In this document: piece by piece, positions 35,577 to 46,480 of the stretch
Position numbering within the stretch: position 1 is the stretch's first letter
How the letters are laid out: every line of letters begins with the position of its first letter
Source: Hyperoplus lanceolatus
Lineage: Eukaryota > Chordata > Actinopteri > Uranoscopiformes > Ammodytidae
Length of the DNA stretch: 64,000 bases
Assembly (NCBI GenBank): GCA_026929865.2
Contig: CM049414.1
Location: 1,800,001-1,864,000 of the forward strand
Reading direction: 5' to 3'
The notes under the pieces: generated by a model
What the model saw: the letters and a program-made list of their open reading frames with translations, nothing else
The model's database searches: none
What the model was told of the DNA's origin: nothing
Program-made: the position numbers and the translations under genes

Positions 35577-36494
35577 GCGCACTCACACTAGGCAAGTTTG
35601 CCTGTTCCGTGCTGCAGGAAGATTCAGCACGATTCCCCCCTCCCCCCGCTGGCCCGTGGTCACACTGCTCGTGGCTTGGGCACAATTGCACCTTGCCTAC
35701 GTCACCGTGCGCGTTTAGGAGCGTAGGCTACTTGTAGGCCAGATGACTGTTTGTGAATATTTTCATCTGGCCAAATTTGCATCATATATTCCACTTCCAC
35801 ATTAGAGCAACGAGAATCCTTAAGCTACTTTTTTTTTTAAATGTAGCCTTGACGTAATACGTCGCGGTGGACAGTCTCATATTTGTGCAGCACGCTGTTT
35901 CTTATTAATATAACGGCCCGTCATCAGACCATACGTACCGGATGGTTATACATATCGATCGCTCCATCAAGTAGGCTAATCCAAGTCAGAACTTTTTGTA
36001 TGGGCAGAGATCGTTTTTTTAAGTGTCTTTATAAAGTTTCTTGTTAAACCTTAGTGTAGGCTACTGTTTCCTCACCACCGGGCCGAGGAGTCCCGCTGTG
36101 TGTTGTCTTGGGTTAGTCTCCACCAATATGCGTGAATACAGCATTATGACAGCTGACGGGAGGAAAAAGAAAAAAATCATCTGACGAACGTGAGTAAACA
36201 CGAAAATCTTTTTGCTTTGCTTTCTGCGCTCACCTATTTAGCTCTCTCCCTCTTTTATTAGCCCACACCTAGGCTAGGCCTACACACACGTTAATTCTCA
36301 TACATTTTATGTAGCTACAAGTCCAAGTGGTGGGCAATTCTGGTGCCGACTAGTAAGGCAGTGGACGTTAACGGACTATGTATCCTTAATAAATTCAGGT
36401 CAGGAACACTGCCTGTGCACTTGCTTGTGCGCGTGTCATCTCATTAGCATCTGTACTTTGGCCACGGCACACTTGGCCCTAGTGTGAGTGGCCC
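35577..36494. mobile_element. 918-bp TIR element inserted in the Tc1 transposon (hAT-like)
   Basis: Inverted ends contain CACTCACACTAGG (35580-35592) and CCTAGTGTGAGTG (36478-36490). CTGAGG is duplicated at 35571-35576 and 36495-36500. A 6-8 bp duplication suggests hAT, with low certainty. No coding frame. Confidence 0.75.
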
Positions 36495-36977
36495 CTGAGG
36501 CTACAATTAGCACAGGCTCAACAAAATTGGACAATAGAAGATTGGAAAAATCTTGCCTGGTCTGATGAGCCTCGAATTCAGTTGCGGTAGGGTCAGAATT
36601 TGGCGTACACAACATGAAAGCATGGATCCATCCTGCATCAACGGTTCAGGCTGCTGGTGGTGTAATGGTGGGGGAACTTTCTTGGCACACTTTGGTCCCC
36701 TTAGTACCAATTGAGCATTGTTAAAACGCCACAGCCTACCTGAGTATTGTTGCTGACCATGTCCATCCCTTTATGACCACAGTGTACCCATCTTCTTATG
36801 GCTACTTCCAGCATGCACCATGTCAAAAAGCTCAAATCATCTCAAACTGGTTTCTTGAACATGACAATGAGTTCACTGTACTCCAATGGCTTGCACAGTC
36901 ACCAGATCTCAACCCAATAGAGCCCCTTTGGGATGTGGTGGAACGAGTGATTTGCATCATGGATGTGCAGCCACCAG

Positions 36978-38556
36978 GGTCCTCGTTTTTAATACTTTGC
37001 ATGGGATTCACGTGGAAAGCTGGCGCCCAGAAGAAACTCAGGAAGTGCTTGCGAACAAAAATATTCGGATTTATAAAACAGTGCTCACTCACGTCCTACG
37101 CCTGTTTCCCTTTATAGATCACAATCAATCCTAAATGTGGTGCAGCCTTTGAGGGCTCATGTAACGCCCATATTTACCCATACATAGTCATTGAAACGGC
37201 CAAAATTAATATCATTTACTGAGTGCATGAAGGCGATCGTGGCACACGCCGACGGAAAGGGAAATGGAAAAATAGTCCCCACGGTGTGGATCACTGCGGC
37301 CTCGCCGAAGTTCCTGTTGGGAAGGTTGTGAACAGGCAAAATATAGTTTGGTGACACAGTGTGTGCGTAAAGGTGTCAGAGTGCAGCGTGTGGAGATCTT
37401 TGTTAATGCTGCAGCCTCAGAATGTCGGACTGTGGTCGAAATAAAAAAGAAGCGATCCGACATAAAAGTGGACGCAAAAAAGTGCATATCCTCACACAGC
37501 AGTGTTTGTGCCACGAGCGGGGGACACTGAGACCCCCCATGTGTGGCAGCAGAGGAGGATTGTGCTCAAACATAAAGAAAACCACATAGATAAAACGGAC
37601 TAAAAGCCATGAAAAATTAGTACAGTATGTGATGTGCAGTAGGCTTATGATTAATGTATGAAACTGTGCACTCCTGTCTGCCTGACTGAGGCATCTAGCG
37701 TCAATGCAAAAGTAATATGTATTCCACCTCAATATAAAGAGAATGAATTCAATAACAATCAGATTAGTTATTTTTTAATAACGGCAGAGCTTATTCGAAC
37801 GTTGTTTTTTAAATTTGCACTCATACAGTATATCTTAGTTTGTAGGCTATTTAAGATCCTAATTAGTTTTTGTTGGGGTTATAAAACCTTGTGTGTAAGA
37901 CAAGACCCAGGCGTTAGTTCAAACAGACCAAAGAGATACAGACACAATGATACACGGAGACAAAGAGCTCATTTTACTTGCCGCAAGGAGAGTAGTAGGC
38001 AACTCCAAACCAACTCTGCCGTCCTGCTCTCCTTACACGCCTTTTATTCACATCTCAAATGGTGGTTACAAGCATTGTGTGGTCTACTAATGATTAGTGA
38101 TTCTGGGAACTTGTTTGTTTATTCCAGCTGGCGCATGTCAGCGTGTCCTAACTGCCCACGCCACTGGAAATCTGCAGAGTGTACAAAGTTCAAAACAACA
38201 TGTGGTTATCAGTTCACTTCAGAGCACATGTTTACACAATGAAAAAATCCAACTCTCAGTTTTTTTTGTTGGTAACATTCCATGGAAATTCTTTTGGAGC
38301 CATTTGTTTATTAGTTGTAAAAATGGCTTCATCCATTTTGCAAAGGAACTCCCAATATTTGATAGACCTACAGTACATGGCTTATAATAGGCCCATCTGG
38401 ATTAATTTTACACAAACACTTTCGTTCTCGCACTTCATACATGTGCCGACAGAGTCGTCATTCTTCCCATCAAGTTTGATTTTTATAAATGCCGCTGTTT
38501 GCTTAGAAAGTGGTATGCGCCTTCTCCTGCGTACGCCACATTTATAAATGAGACCC
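36978..38556. mobile_element. 1.58-kb PIF/Harbinger-like element inserted in the Tc1 transposon
   Basis: Ends GGTCCTCGTTTTTAAT and the complement of GGGTCTCATTTATAAATG, with CAG at 36975-36977 and 38557-38559, a CWG duplication typical of Harbinger. A 194-codon frame at 37658-38242 has no recognisable domain and I do not call it a gene. Confidence 0.7.
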
Positions 38557-38727
38557 CAGATTTGCAGCAACTGCGTGATGCCATCATGTCAAGATGGACA
38601 AAGACCTCTGAGGAATGTTTCAAACACCTTGTAGAAAGTATGCCATGATTAATTAAGGCAGTTCAGAAGGCCAAAGGAGGTCAAGTCCGGTACTGGCAAG
38701 GTGTACCTAAAGTGGCCGCTGAGTGTA

Positions 38728-39291
38728 TATGCCATATATATCAGTATTAACTTTGAGGGACATGCTATAAAGAGAGATGTCTCTCAAGTAACTCATATGA
38801 GCAGCATGCTTCACGTGACCAGTAGCTAGAACGTAAGACCTGTCAGCTGAGTGGAGTTATTTCAGGTTTAAAGCAATAATATCTAACTTTTCAACAAGAA
38901 TAAGAACTTTAAACGGGGAGCATGGCGTCTGTCCCATTCCCACATAGTGCCCTGGTCACCTGCTTTCAGTACGTTGGCAGTGGGCCATGGTTCAGTGCAC
39001 TATGCCACCTGGCTGTGACTGACTTGACCAATTTGTGATCCCATCTTGTTGAGTCAACTTTAGTCCTACATTGCAAGCTACATATTATATTAACTACTCT
39101 ATATTCAATGTTTGTGAATAGCCAATAAATCAATCACTCAACCTTTGTCAGATGGTGAGATTAATCAGAAATACTATGTATTCCATCTTGTGATTAGTGT
39201 GGTTACTAAATTACCTTCCAGACAATTGCATCATTAATTATATACTGTGCTTTAGGTGTGGTAAACCACTTCTGCTCCCTTTTAACAAGAA
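38728..39291. other. No gene recognised
   Basis: No feature identified. Confidence 0.4.
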
Positions 39292-39298
39292 TGCATAT

Positions 39299-40369
39299 CA
39301 GGGCTGTACGCTTATTTTTTAGGTGGTAGCACTGGTGCTAGCAAGCAAAAAAATTCAGTAGCACAAAAATTAATTTGGTAGCACACAAAGTATGATCGAA
39401 AATTTGCCTAACCTTAACCCTTGCATTTCACTGTAATTACTTTTGAGCCTGTCATCTTGGTCTCCTTTGAGATTCTCAATTAATATTATATCCTAGTGTG
39501 TGCAGTAATAATTGTAGAAGAATGAATAGGGGTACACTGATTGCAATTTAGACAAAAGAATCTAACCTGCCAATTGCAATTTTTTGCTGATTCAGAATAA
39601 TTTTTCCCCATAAAAATATAAAAATAATATCTATATCTATATATGTTTTGTATATACATATAATTATTGTATTAATAATAATATATATTTTTTTTAAATG
39701 TCCTTCTGTTAATTAAAACCAAACTTTAAAACATTAAACATAGCCAATTAAATAAATAAGTATACATATTGGTACAATTTAGGATAAATTAAATAGGTTG
39801 TCGTGAATGTGTTGGAAGTTGTTCTTCAGTGGCTTATTTCAAACTTTGTTTTTAGACTACTGTTGACTGCTCTCTGCAGCTGAATGAGTTGCCTTTCTAG
39901 ATAGCGTACTGCAGGGCTGTGAAGCGCTAACTTCCTGTTCTTACTGGCTTCAAAATAAAAGTCAACTCACGTTTGGCTTGTAACAGGCTTTTAACGTGAA
40001 GGCGTACAGGAAATTTTCTGTTTGCACACGCGCTAACTTAACTGTGGTAATCTCCTTCCGGTTATTACCGTTGGTGAAGTTTTTATACGGTAGAATCGCT
40101 GCATGAGCATAGATCCCGAGGACACACATCTTTCACCAGACAAAGTGAAGGGTGGACTCAATAACTTACTTGCCTAAGACTACATTTACCCCCATTTGGA
40201 GTGTTAATGTAGAGCCCTCTAAGCAGTCTTGTGCATCTCTCCTCTGTGTTTCAAAGACAGCCTCTCCTCATTATCAACTAGCACTAGTGCGAATGGACTT
40301 GTATTGATCCTCGCACATTATCAATTTCAGTAGCAAATGCGATCAAAACTGTCCCACTGTACAGCCCTG
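39299..40369. mobile_element. 1.07-kb hAT-type element
   Basis: CAGGGCTGTACGC at 39299 and GTACAGCCCTG ending at 40369 are inverted hAT-style termini. TGCATAT occurs at both junctions (39292-39298 and 40368-40374, overlapping the terminal TG), a likely eroded 8-bp duplication. The subterminal GGTAGCACTGGTGC resembles the hAT end at 18000. Non-coding. Confidence 0.7.
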
Positions 40370-40396
40370 CATATAATTTGCGTTCTTTTGACTTAA

Positions 40397-40639
40397 AGCT
40401 GGGGTGTAGGATTTGGGGAGAAAATGGCAGTTGGGATAGAGATTTGAATCCAAATACCTCAACCGCTCCACTTGTTCTCTATGGTCCCTCCCTGACACGC
40501 TCTACACCAACAAAGTCGTGCCAAAGTGAATGGACAGTCCCAACTGCCAATAAGAACAGAGAATCGGAGCCTCGGTCTGATTGGTCAAAGTGTACAGCTC
40601 ATGTTCATTTTGACCAATCAGAAATCACATACCCCAGCT
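40397..40639. mobile_element. 243-bp TTAA-flanked MITE (AGCTGGGGTRT ends)
   Basis: TTAA at 40393-40396 and 40640-40643 border AGCTGGGGTGTA and CATACCCCAGCT. It is a complete short copy of the family found truncated at 4064. Confidence 0.8.
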
Positions 40640-40643
40640 TTAA

Positions 40644-43600
40644 GCCAGGGGCAGTTTTCACTCAGGTTAGATGTTTTTATGATTAAGCATGGGGAGCCCT
40701 GGGTCCTGACAGTAAAATAATCAAATGTTCATGCCTGTGGAAACCGCTAAAGAAAAAACAATGCAATGACTCTAACTCAAATGTTGAACAAACCTCAGAA
40801 GCCATGCATGATTTCTGATAATAACACAGTAGGTGTAAGTCACTTTTTATTGTATCTACATTACTTACTGACGTTTTATTGTTGTATGAAGAAAAGGCCA
40901 TATCCTAGATTTACTCTTGAGTACTCTCTAGTTCATCATTAAGATATTTTATATATAAGTGATACTCAACTAATTTAGGAAAATACAGATTTTTGGGCCA
41001 GAAACTGTGCAGAATGATCAAAAACCAAAAAGGTTGGGGACCGCTATTTAAGAGAACATATATATATATATATATATATATTGTAATGGCTTTTCACTAA
41101 CACAACCAAGCGCGTTAACTAGCACAGAGAAGTACAGATCCGAGTATGATTTGTCCAAGCCAGACATTGTTGTATCTGGCACAGATCAGTATAATCACTG
41201 AGTGATTGGCAGTAATCTAAAATCAGAACATACTCCTGCTGATATAGTGCAGTCATTTTGTGCCATGGAGCAATAACATCTTCCTTATTGCTCCTTAAGG
41301 TGTTGGAAGTCACGATTGGAGCAATTTTAAACAATGAAAGATCAAACTGTCTCTCATATTGTTGGTGTAATACAGTGAGCCTTCATGTTGACAGAAAGAC
41401 ACCATTCTAGTACTGTGCAGTAAGTGTTTCAGACTCAGTCGTGCTTTTATCACTGTAGGAATGAACATCTTTATCTTTAAGGATACAGTTTACAACAGTG
41501 AAAAGAGAAATGGGCTGTTGAGATTTGGAATAAGCCAAAACCTAGAACCTATAGTTGGATGAAAAATGAGTTTTACTGTATGTAGAGAGGTTTGTGAAAT
41601 ATAATCTGTTTTATTGGTGATTTGTGTGCTCAGTTCAGGTGTAGTATACTCCCTACAGTACATATTGAACCATGTATATTGACGTTGGTCGGGTAAGGAA
41701 GACAGACCGACAGTGCTATTTATTTGATCTTAATTAAGTTAATTTCACTGAGTATATTGTCCATTAGGCTTTCAGATTTCAATTATTAAGTACAGTTGAA
41801 TTAAAAGAGATGAGGCAGGATACAGTAGCTTTTATTTGCAGACTTTTTAGAAGACGCATGGGCTAAAAGAAAGAAGGTTTTGTATTGAGGATTTTCTGTC
41901 TGGAAGTGGTTTCTCCTGGTTGTTTATTTATTTGCCCAGTCATTTTTCTATGTGGGTGTTTACTGTCAATACTTGTATTTGATGTCTGAGATGTTTATTT
42001 CTAGTTAGACAATGTATTAGTTAAACTATCATATTGTAACTGCTGCAATGTGCTCTTTTCATTTTGATTTTTGCAAAATGGAATATGTTGTATGTGGATA
42101 TTGGACTTGAAGCTGTGGGTGAAATGTATTTATTTTATTGGTGAAATTGCCTTCAAATTGGGGACGCAATTATTGTTAAAAATTAGAGACTTTTGCCATC
42201 CTGAGAGCTCCCGTGGTCACCATATTCACACAGTATAAAGAAAGGTAATAACGTGCTGGTCTGGGGCCACTTCCACCTTCACTCAAACTTGCTCCTAGTG
42301 TATAAGCCAAGAATTGCTCACAAGTGACATTTTAACAGCAATATCTGTGTGGGGTTCTGAAAATCCCTCAATTGTAATTGTAAAACATCCAACAAGAAGC
42401 CTGCTGCAATATTACTTAATGTGTGTTGTCATCAGGGTTGATAGGATAAAAATTTGATCATGCTAAGGAGAGTAATGGACTCCCCTCTCCAAATTAATTT
42501 GCTCTAAGTTCTTAATTAATATGGCTTTACTAATAAACTTTTCTCTTTGGCTGCCTTCCCAACAACAGGGTTGACCACAATAACTCAGAGAAATGCATTA
42601 CCACAACACAGGTTGGCAGTCAGTCATTAAGTCACTAATCACTGTGAGTAATACCACTGTGGAGGCCCTCCATTATGAGATCATAAATCTGCTATATTAA
42701 TATGACCGAGCCAAATGGCTTATTGGCTAACTGAAAGGTCAATTCGGGGTCAAAGTCATGTCCACCAACCCCTGAGTGAACAATTAGATCAGATCATTAG
42801 AATTATACAAAATGTTTTGGAGGATGCCAGCATGCTGCCAATCTGAGTAGACCTCTTCCTTCTACACACAGCCTGCTACATTTACTGATGGAAGCTACAA
42901 CTCAAAAGCTACTTGTCCTTTAGGGAGGGCACCGCTCTTCACTTGAAGTAGCTATGAGGAACTTTTAAATATTTTTTGAAACAGTCCAATTTTTCCTCTG
43001 ATAATCTTAAATGACATGTAACAGCAAATGAGACCATCAGTGCAAATCCCACTATTTTTATATAGTTTTTTGTAATGACTTTGTCATAGGAACAGCTGGC
43101 GTCGTACAAAACACTACCGCTTTTGTCTCAAGCTTTTGAATTACACAAACTAAAAGTTCCTCGTAGACACAAGTGTTAACACAATGTGTTTAGTAGCAAT
43201 GTAACGTGTTGATTCAGATTCTGATAAAAGCAATGTCAATGCCTCCCCGAAACCATTTTATTCATTTTGTGATACATTTCTCCAATATTAAATAGGTTCC
43301 AGAAGAGAGAGGGAGAGAGAGAGGGAGAGAGAGAGAGAGAGAGAGAGAATGATGGGAAAAAAAACGGTTGATGGACGCAAACCAATCATGCTCCAATGAC
43401 ACTGTGTGCAGTGTGGCCTGCTGGGCCACCAATGACTAAATCTTAATCTTTAGTCAGATTAACATCCTTTTTTGTTGACAAATCACTTTCACCATGACGC
43501 CTATTCACAAACATCTGTGCGATTCATCATCAACAATCAGCCCCTGCCATTTCATTCAGTTCCCCCCTGATGTTGGCCATTTTGAAGCAAAAACAACAGT

Positions 43601-43743
43601 TTCTTCTATTTTGAATGACTAAGGAGATCATTCTCTGCTTTCTGCAAAGAATGGTGGGAGGTCATGTGACAGTCAGAGATTAGGGGATTATGGTTTCTGG
43701 TAGATGAAACAATCATTATAGTTGTACACCATAAGATCTTCAG
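40644..43743. other. No gene recognised in 3.1 kb
   Basis: Only two simple repeats, (TA)n at 41060-41082 and (GA)n at 43303-43347, are evident. I looked for exon-like frames with splice sites and found none I could support. Confidence 0.45.
43303..43347. repeat. (GA)n microsatellite
   Basis: GA run with GGGA interruptions. Confidence 0.9.
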
Positions 43744-43978
43744 GTAAGACTTTACAATAAGGTACACACAATTGTAGTACCTACTACATATATATGCATT
43801 ACCTGCTACATAGGTTGTTTTTGTAGTAACTACTACTTAGGTAATTTTTTGTTGTAGCAGCTTCTACATAGGGTTTTCTGTTGTTCTAGTAACTAATAGG
43901 TTTTTTTCCTTTTAATAGTAACTACTACATATATATGCATTACCTACTACATAGGTTTTTTCTTTTCTTTTTAGTAAC

Positions 43979-44440
43979 TGAGGTGGAACTCCGATGGCTC
44001 AGGCATCACCCTGTGGCCGAATGTTGCATTCCTGCCAAAGGTGCTTCCACGCAACTACCAGCCCATCCAGCTGGCACGCTTTGACCCCCCATCTGAGGAG
44101 GGCAGGTCTGAGCTACTGTGCCCGATGCAGGGCTTATATTTCTGCTACTGCCTGTATTCGTCTGTCAGAGCAGGTCTTTGTTTGCCATGGTGGCCCTAAC
44201 AAGGGTCATGCTCTAACAAAGCAGAGGCTGTCCCACTGGATTGTTGATACCATTACACATGCCTATGGGACCACTCAGCCAGGAGCGTCTCAGCATCATG
44301 GGCTGCCCTGAGAACCATCTGTATCGCCTAGCACATTCTCTATGTTTTACCGTGTCAATGTCGCCACTCCCCATTCAATAGACGTGGTCCTGATGCCAAG
44401 CTCTGTCGACACTGGAATATATAGCCTTCCGGTGTCACAA
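43979..44440 (+). pseudogene. DIRS-like tyrosine recombinase fragment, frameshifted
   Basis: Blocks in successive frames: WNSDGSGITLWPNVAFLPK (43986 on), then SEQVFVCHGGPNKGHALTKQ and RLSHWIVDTITHAY (44160-44270), then RSVSASWAALRTIC (the conserved Arg region), then FYRVNVATPHSIDVVLMPSS (44344-44403), where the Tyr is the expected nucleophile. This order matches the C-terminal half of tyrosine recombinases of DIRS-type retrotransposons in fish. At least three frame changes and a short deletion make it non-functional. Reverse transcriptase sequence is absent. Confidence 0.65.
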
Positions 44441-44633
44441 GGGGTCACAGCTGATTTGGTTGGTATAGGTACTCGAACACTGCGCATGCACGAGACAGAT
44501 ATATCCAAAGATAAAATATAAACCTATGTAGGTAATGCATATCTATGTAGTAGTTACTACAACAATGAAAAAAACATGTAGTAGATACTACAAAAAGAAA
44601 AAAACTCATGTATATATAACTCATATATATATA

Positions 44634-45498
44634 CACTCAACAAAAATATAAACGGAACACTTTTGTTTTTGCTCCCATTTTTCATGAGATGGACTTAAAG
44701 ATCTAAAATTCATTCCAGATACACAATTGTACCATTTCTCTCAAACATTGTTCACAAATCTGTCTAAATGTGTGATAGTGAGCACTTCAGCTTTGCTGAG
44801 ATAATCCATCCCACCTCACAGGTGTGCCACATCAAGATGCTGATCTGACATCATGATTAGTGCACAGGTGTGCCTTAGACTGTCCACAATAAAAGGCCAC
44901 CCTGAAATGTGCAGTTTTGTCTCACAGCAAAATGCCACAGATGCCACAAGCATTGAGGGAGCGTGCAATTGGCATGCTGACAGCAGGAATGTCAACCAGA
45001 TCTGTTGCTCGTGCATTGAATGTTCATTTCTCCACCATAAGCCGTCTCCAGCAACTTCGCACAGCCATTGAAGAGGAGTGGACCAACATTCCACAGGCCA
45101 CAATTGACAATCTGATAAACTCTATGCGAAGAAGATGTGTTGCACTGCATGAGGCAAATGGTGGTCACACCAGATACTGACTGGTTCTGAGTCCCCAGAC
45201 CCCCAATAAAGCAAAAAAATGCACATTTCAGAGTGGCCTTTTATTGTGGATAGTCTAAGGCACACCAGTGCACTAATCATGATGTCAGATCAGCATCTTG
45301 ATGTGGCACACCTGTGAGGTGGGATGGATTATCTCAGCAAAGCAGAAGTGCTCACTATCACACATTTAGACAGATTTGTGAACAATGTTTGAGAGAAATG
45401 GTACAATTGTGTATCTGGAATGAATTTTAGATCTTTAAGTCCATCTCATGAAAAATGGGAGCAAAAACAAAAGTGTTGCGTTTATATTTTTGTTGAGT
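44634..45498 (+). mobile_element. Tc1-like deletion derivative with ~280-bp TIRs
   Basis: CACTCAACAAAAATATAAAC at 44634 follows TA; the right end is its near-perfect complement ending ...GTTGAGT before AT. The inverted repeats run to about 44916 and from about 45214. Between them is a short transposase-derived frame. The arms are strikingly similar, which implies recent activity or gene conversion. Confidence 0.85.
44932..45180 (+). CDS. 82-residue Tc1 transposase derivative: DNA-binding N-terminus fused to C-terminus
   Basis: The frame starts ATG at 44932 (MPQMPQALRERAIGMLTAGM) and carries the first helix-turn-helix (STRSVARALNVHFSTISRLQ). It then passes without frameshift into the C-terminal end (QLRTAIEEEWTNIPQATIDN ... 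GGHTRY) and TGA. A full transposase of this type is about 340 residues, so the second DNA-binding part and the whole catalytic DDE core are gone. The junction lies near 45046-45056 (CTCCAGCAACTTCG), where both parent sequences probably share CCAGC, suggesting microhomology deletion. It cannot catalyse transposition; whether it is expressed is unknown. It could bind its own TIRs. Confidence 0.6.
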   Translation: MPQMPQALRERAIGMLTAGMSTRSVARALNVHFSTISRLQQLRTAIEEEWTNIPQATIDNLINSMRRRCVALHEANGGHTRY

Positions 45499-46422
45499 AT
45501 ATATATATATATATATATAGTATATTACAAAAAATACCTATGTAGTAGTAATAACAATATAATGTACAGACTTACATTTACTTATTTCTGAGTCACATCG
45601 GCGGATCAAAACACAGAGAACCAAGAAGACAGTTCAACTACCGGTCCAGAGGAAAAAGAAAAGTGGTAAAAACAACAACAAGCAATGACATCATACAATC
45701 AACACTGTTTAGTTTTTGAAAGGGACTCTGGGGGATGAGGTCCAAGAGGGCACTCGAGCAATTACATGTTACCTCCAAAGCTGGCGCTAGAATCAACATA
45801 TACCTCAATATGACGGATTACGTATATTTGTGAGCATCTCTCAATGTGCTTAGGAAGTGGACAGAAGCAGGTTATAGATCGAACAAAGCATGGACGGCTG
45901 AATGTTACATACTCTGCTGATTGCTTTTACTTTTTTCTCCCATGAGATAACAATATAGTGGAAAGAAGGTGTTGTTCAATACACTATGGAAATCGGCCAG
46001 CGGTAGGAATTGTTCTGCTCACTTTTGTCATAATAAAAAAACCTTTTGTCTATTTGATCTGCAGAGTTATTTTTATGCACCGATGCAGCATCGAACACTT
46101 ATTTGAAATCTTGGAAGCACAAACGATACCTCTTGCGCTGTTTTCCTTCAATTGAAAGCATTTCAGTGCCCAGTGAAAACTTGACTTTGGATGTGATTAC
46201 ATTGTTAGTCAGCCTGGGACAGGGATCTTCAAAGGGAAATGTTCAAAGCTGGGGGGGTGGGGGGGTTATCTCAAAGTAGCCTTGGCAGCCATTGGTCAGT
46301 GCTGGGAATGTGTCCTTTAGTTGACTGTTTCACCTTTAGTTTTTTTCTCCTGAATTCACATTAGAACTTTAGTTTAACAGCCTATTCTACATCTTTACAT
46401 ATATCCCAAGTCATTTGTTCAA

Positions 46423-46480
46423 GGCGAGACACTGTAGGAAAAATCATAAATCATTCAAGAAATCTTAATCTACATTATGT
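46423..46480. repeat. Possible terminus of the GGCGAGACA TTAA-type family
   Basis: TTCAAGGCGAGACACTGTAGG resembles the left end at 6474-6495. No partner end is seen. Confidence 0.25.

Larger units (their letters stand above)
35185..38690 (+). pseudogene. Tc1-like transposase pseudogene in three pieces
   Basis: Piece 1 (35185-35570) encodes the helix-turn-helix part with RAGLSISETADLLGFSRTTV. Piece 2 (36501-36977) encodes the catalytic part: blocks EDWKNLAWSDEP-like, VADHVHPFMTTVYPSS, and SPDLNPIEPLWDVVER, which holds the third catalytic region. Piece 3 (38560-38690) gives LQQLRDAIMSRWTK-like sequence at the C-terminus. Stops and frameshifts occur in each piece. It cannot make active protein. 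Confidence 0.75.
35065..38725 (+). mobile_element. Tc1-like transposon broken by two later insertions
   Basis: TIRs CACTCACCGGCCACATTATT and AAGTGGCCGCTGAGTG, with TA at 35063-35064 and 38726-38727. Removing the insertions 35577-36494 and 36978-38556 leaves about 1.16 kb, the usual size. The transposase starts intact (107-codon frame from 35185) but is broken by a small deletion near 35430, frameshifts and the insertions. Confidence 0.88.
43744..45575. mobile_element. Inverted-repeat element (GTAAGACTTTACA ends) holding a recombinase fragment and a nested Tc1
   Basis: The left end GTAAGACTTTACAATAAGG is matched by an approximate complement TGTACAGACTTAC at 45575. Both arms consist of TAGTAACTACTACATAGG-type repeats, and the arms meet the centre with the same sequence (ATGCATTACCTACTACATAG on the left, its complement at 44518-44540). 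A target duplication is not evident. The right arm is split by the Tc1 element at 44634-45498. The centre (about 43979-44440) is a tyrosine-recombinase relic. Confidence 0.55.

Noticed and set aside
37892-38238. Possible solo LTR (TGTGTAA...TTACACA)
   Set aside because: The short inverted ends are there, but no target duplication flanks them (CCTTG against ATGAA) and no polyA signal is placed correctly.
37658-38242. 194-codon open frame
   Set aside because: It lies inside a Harbinger-like non-autonomous element, has no recognisable domain and runs across low-complexity sequence.
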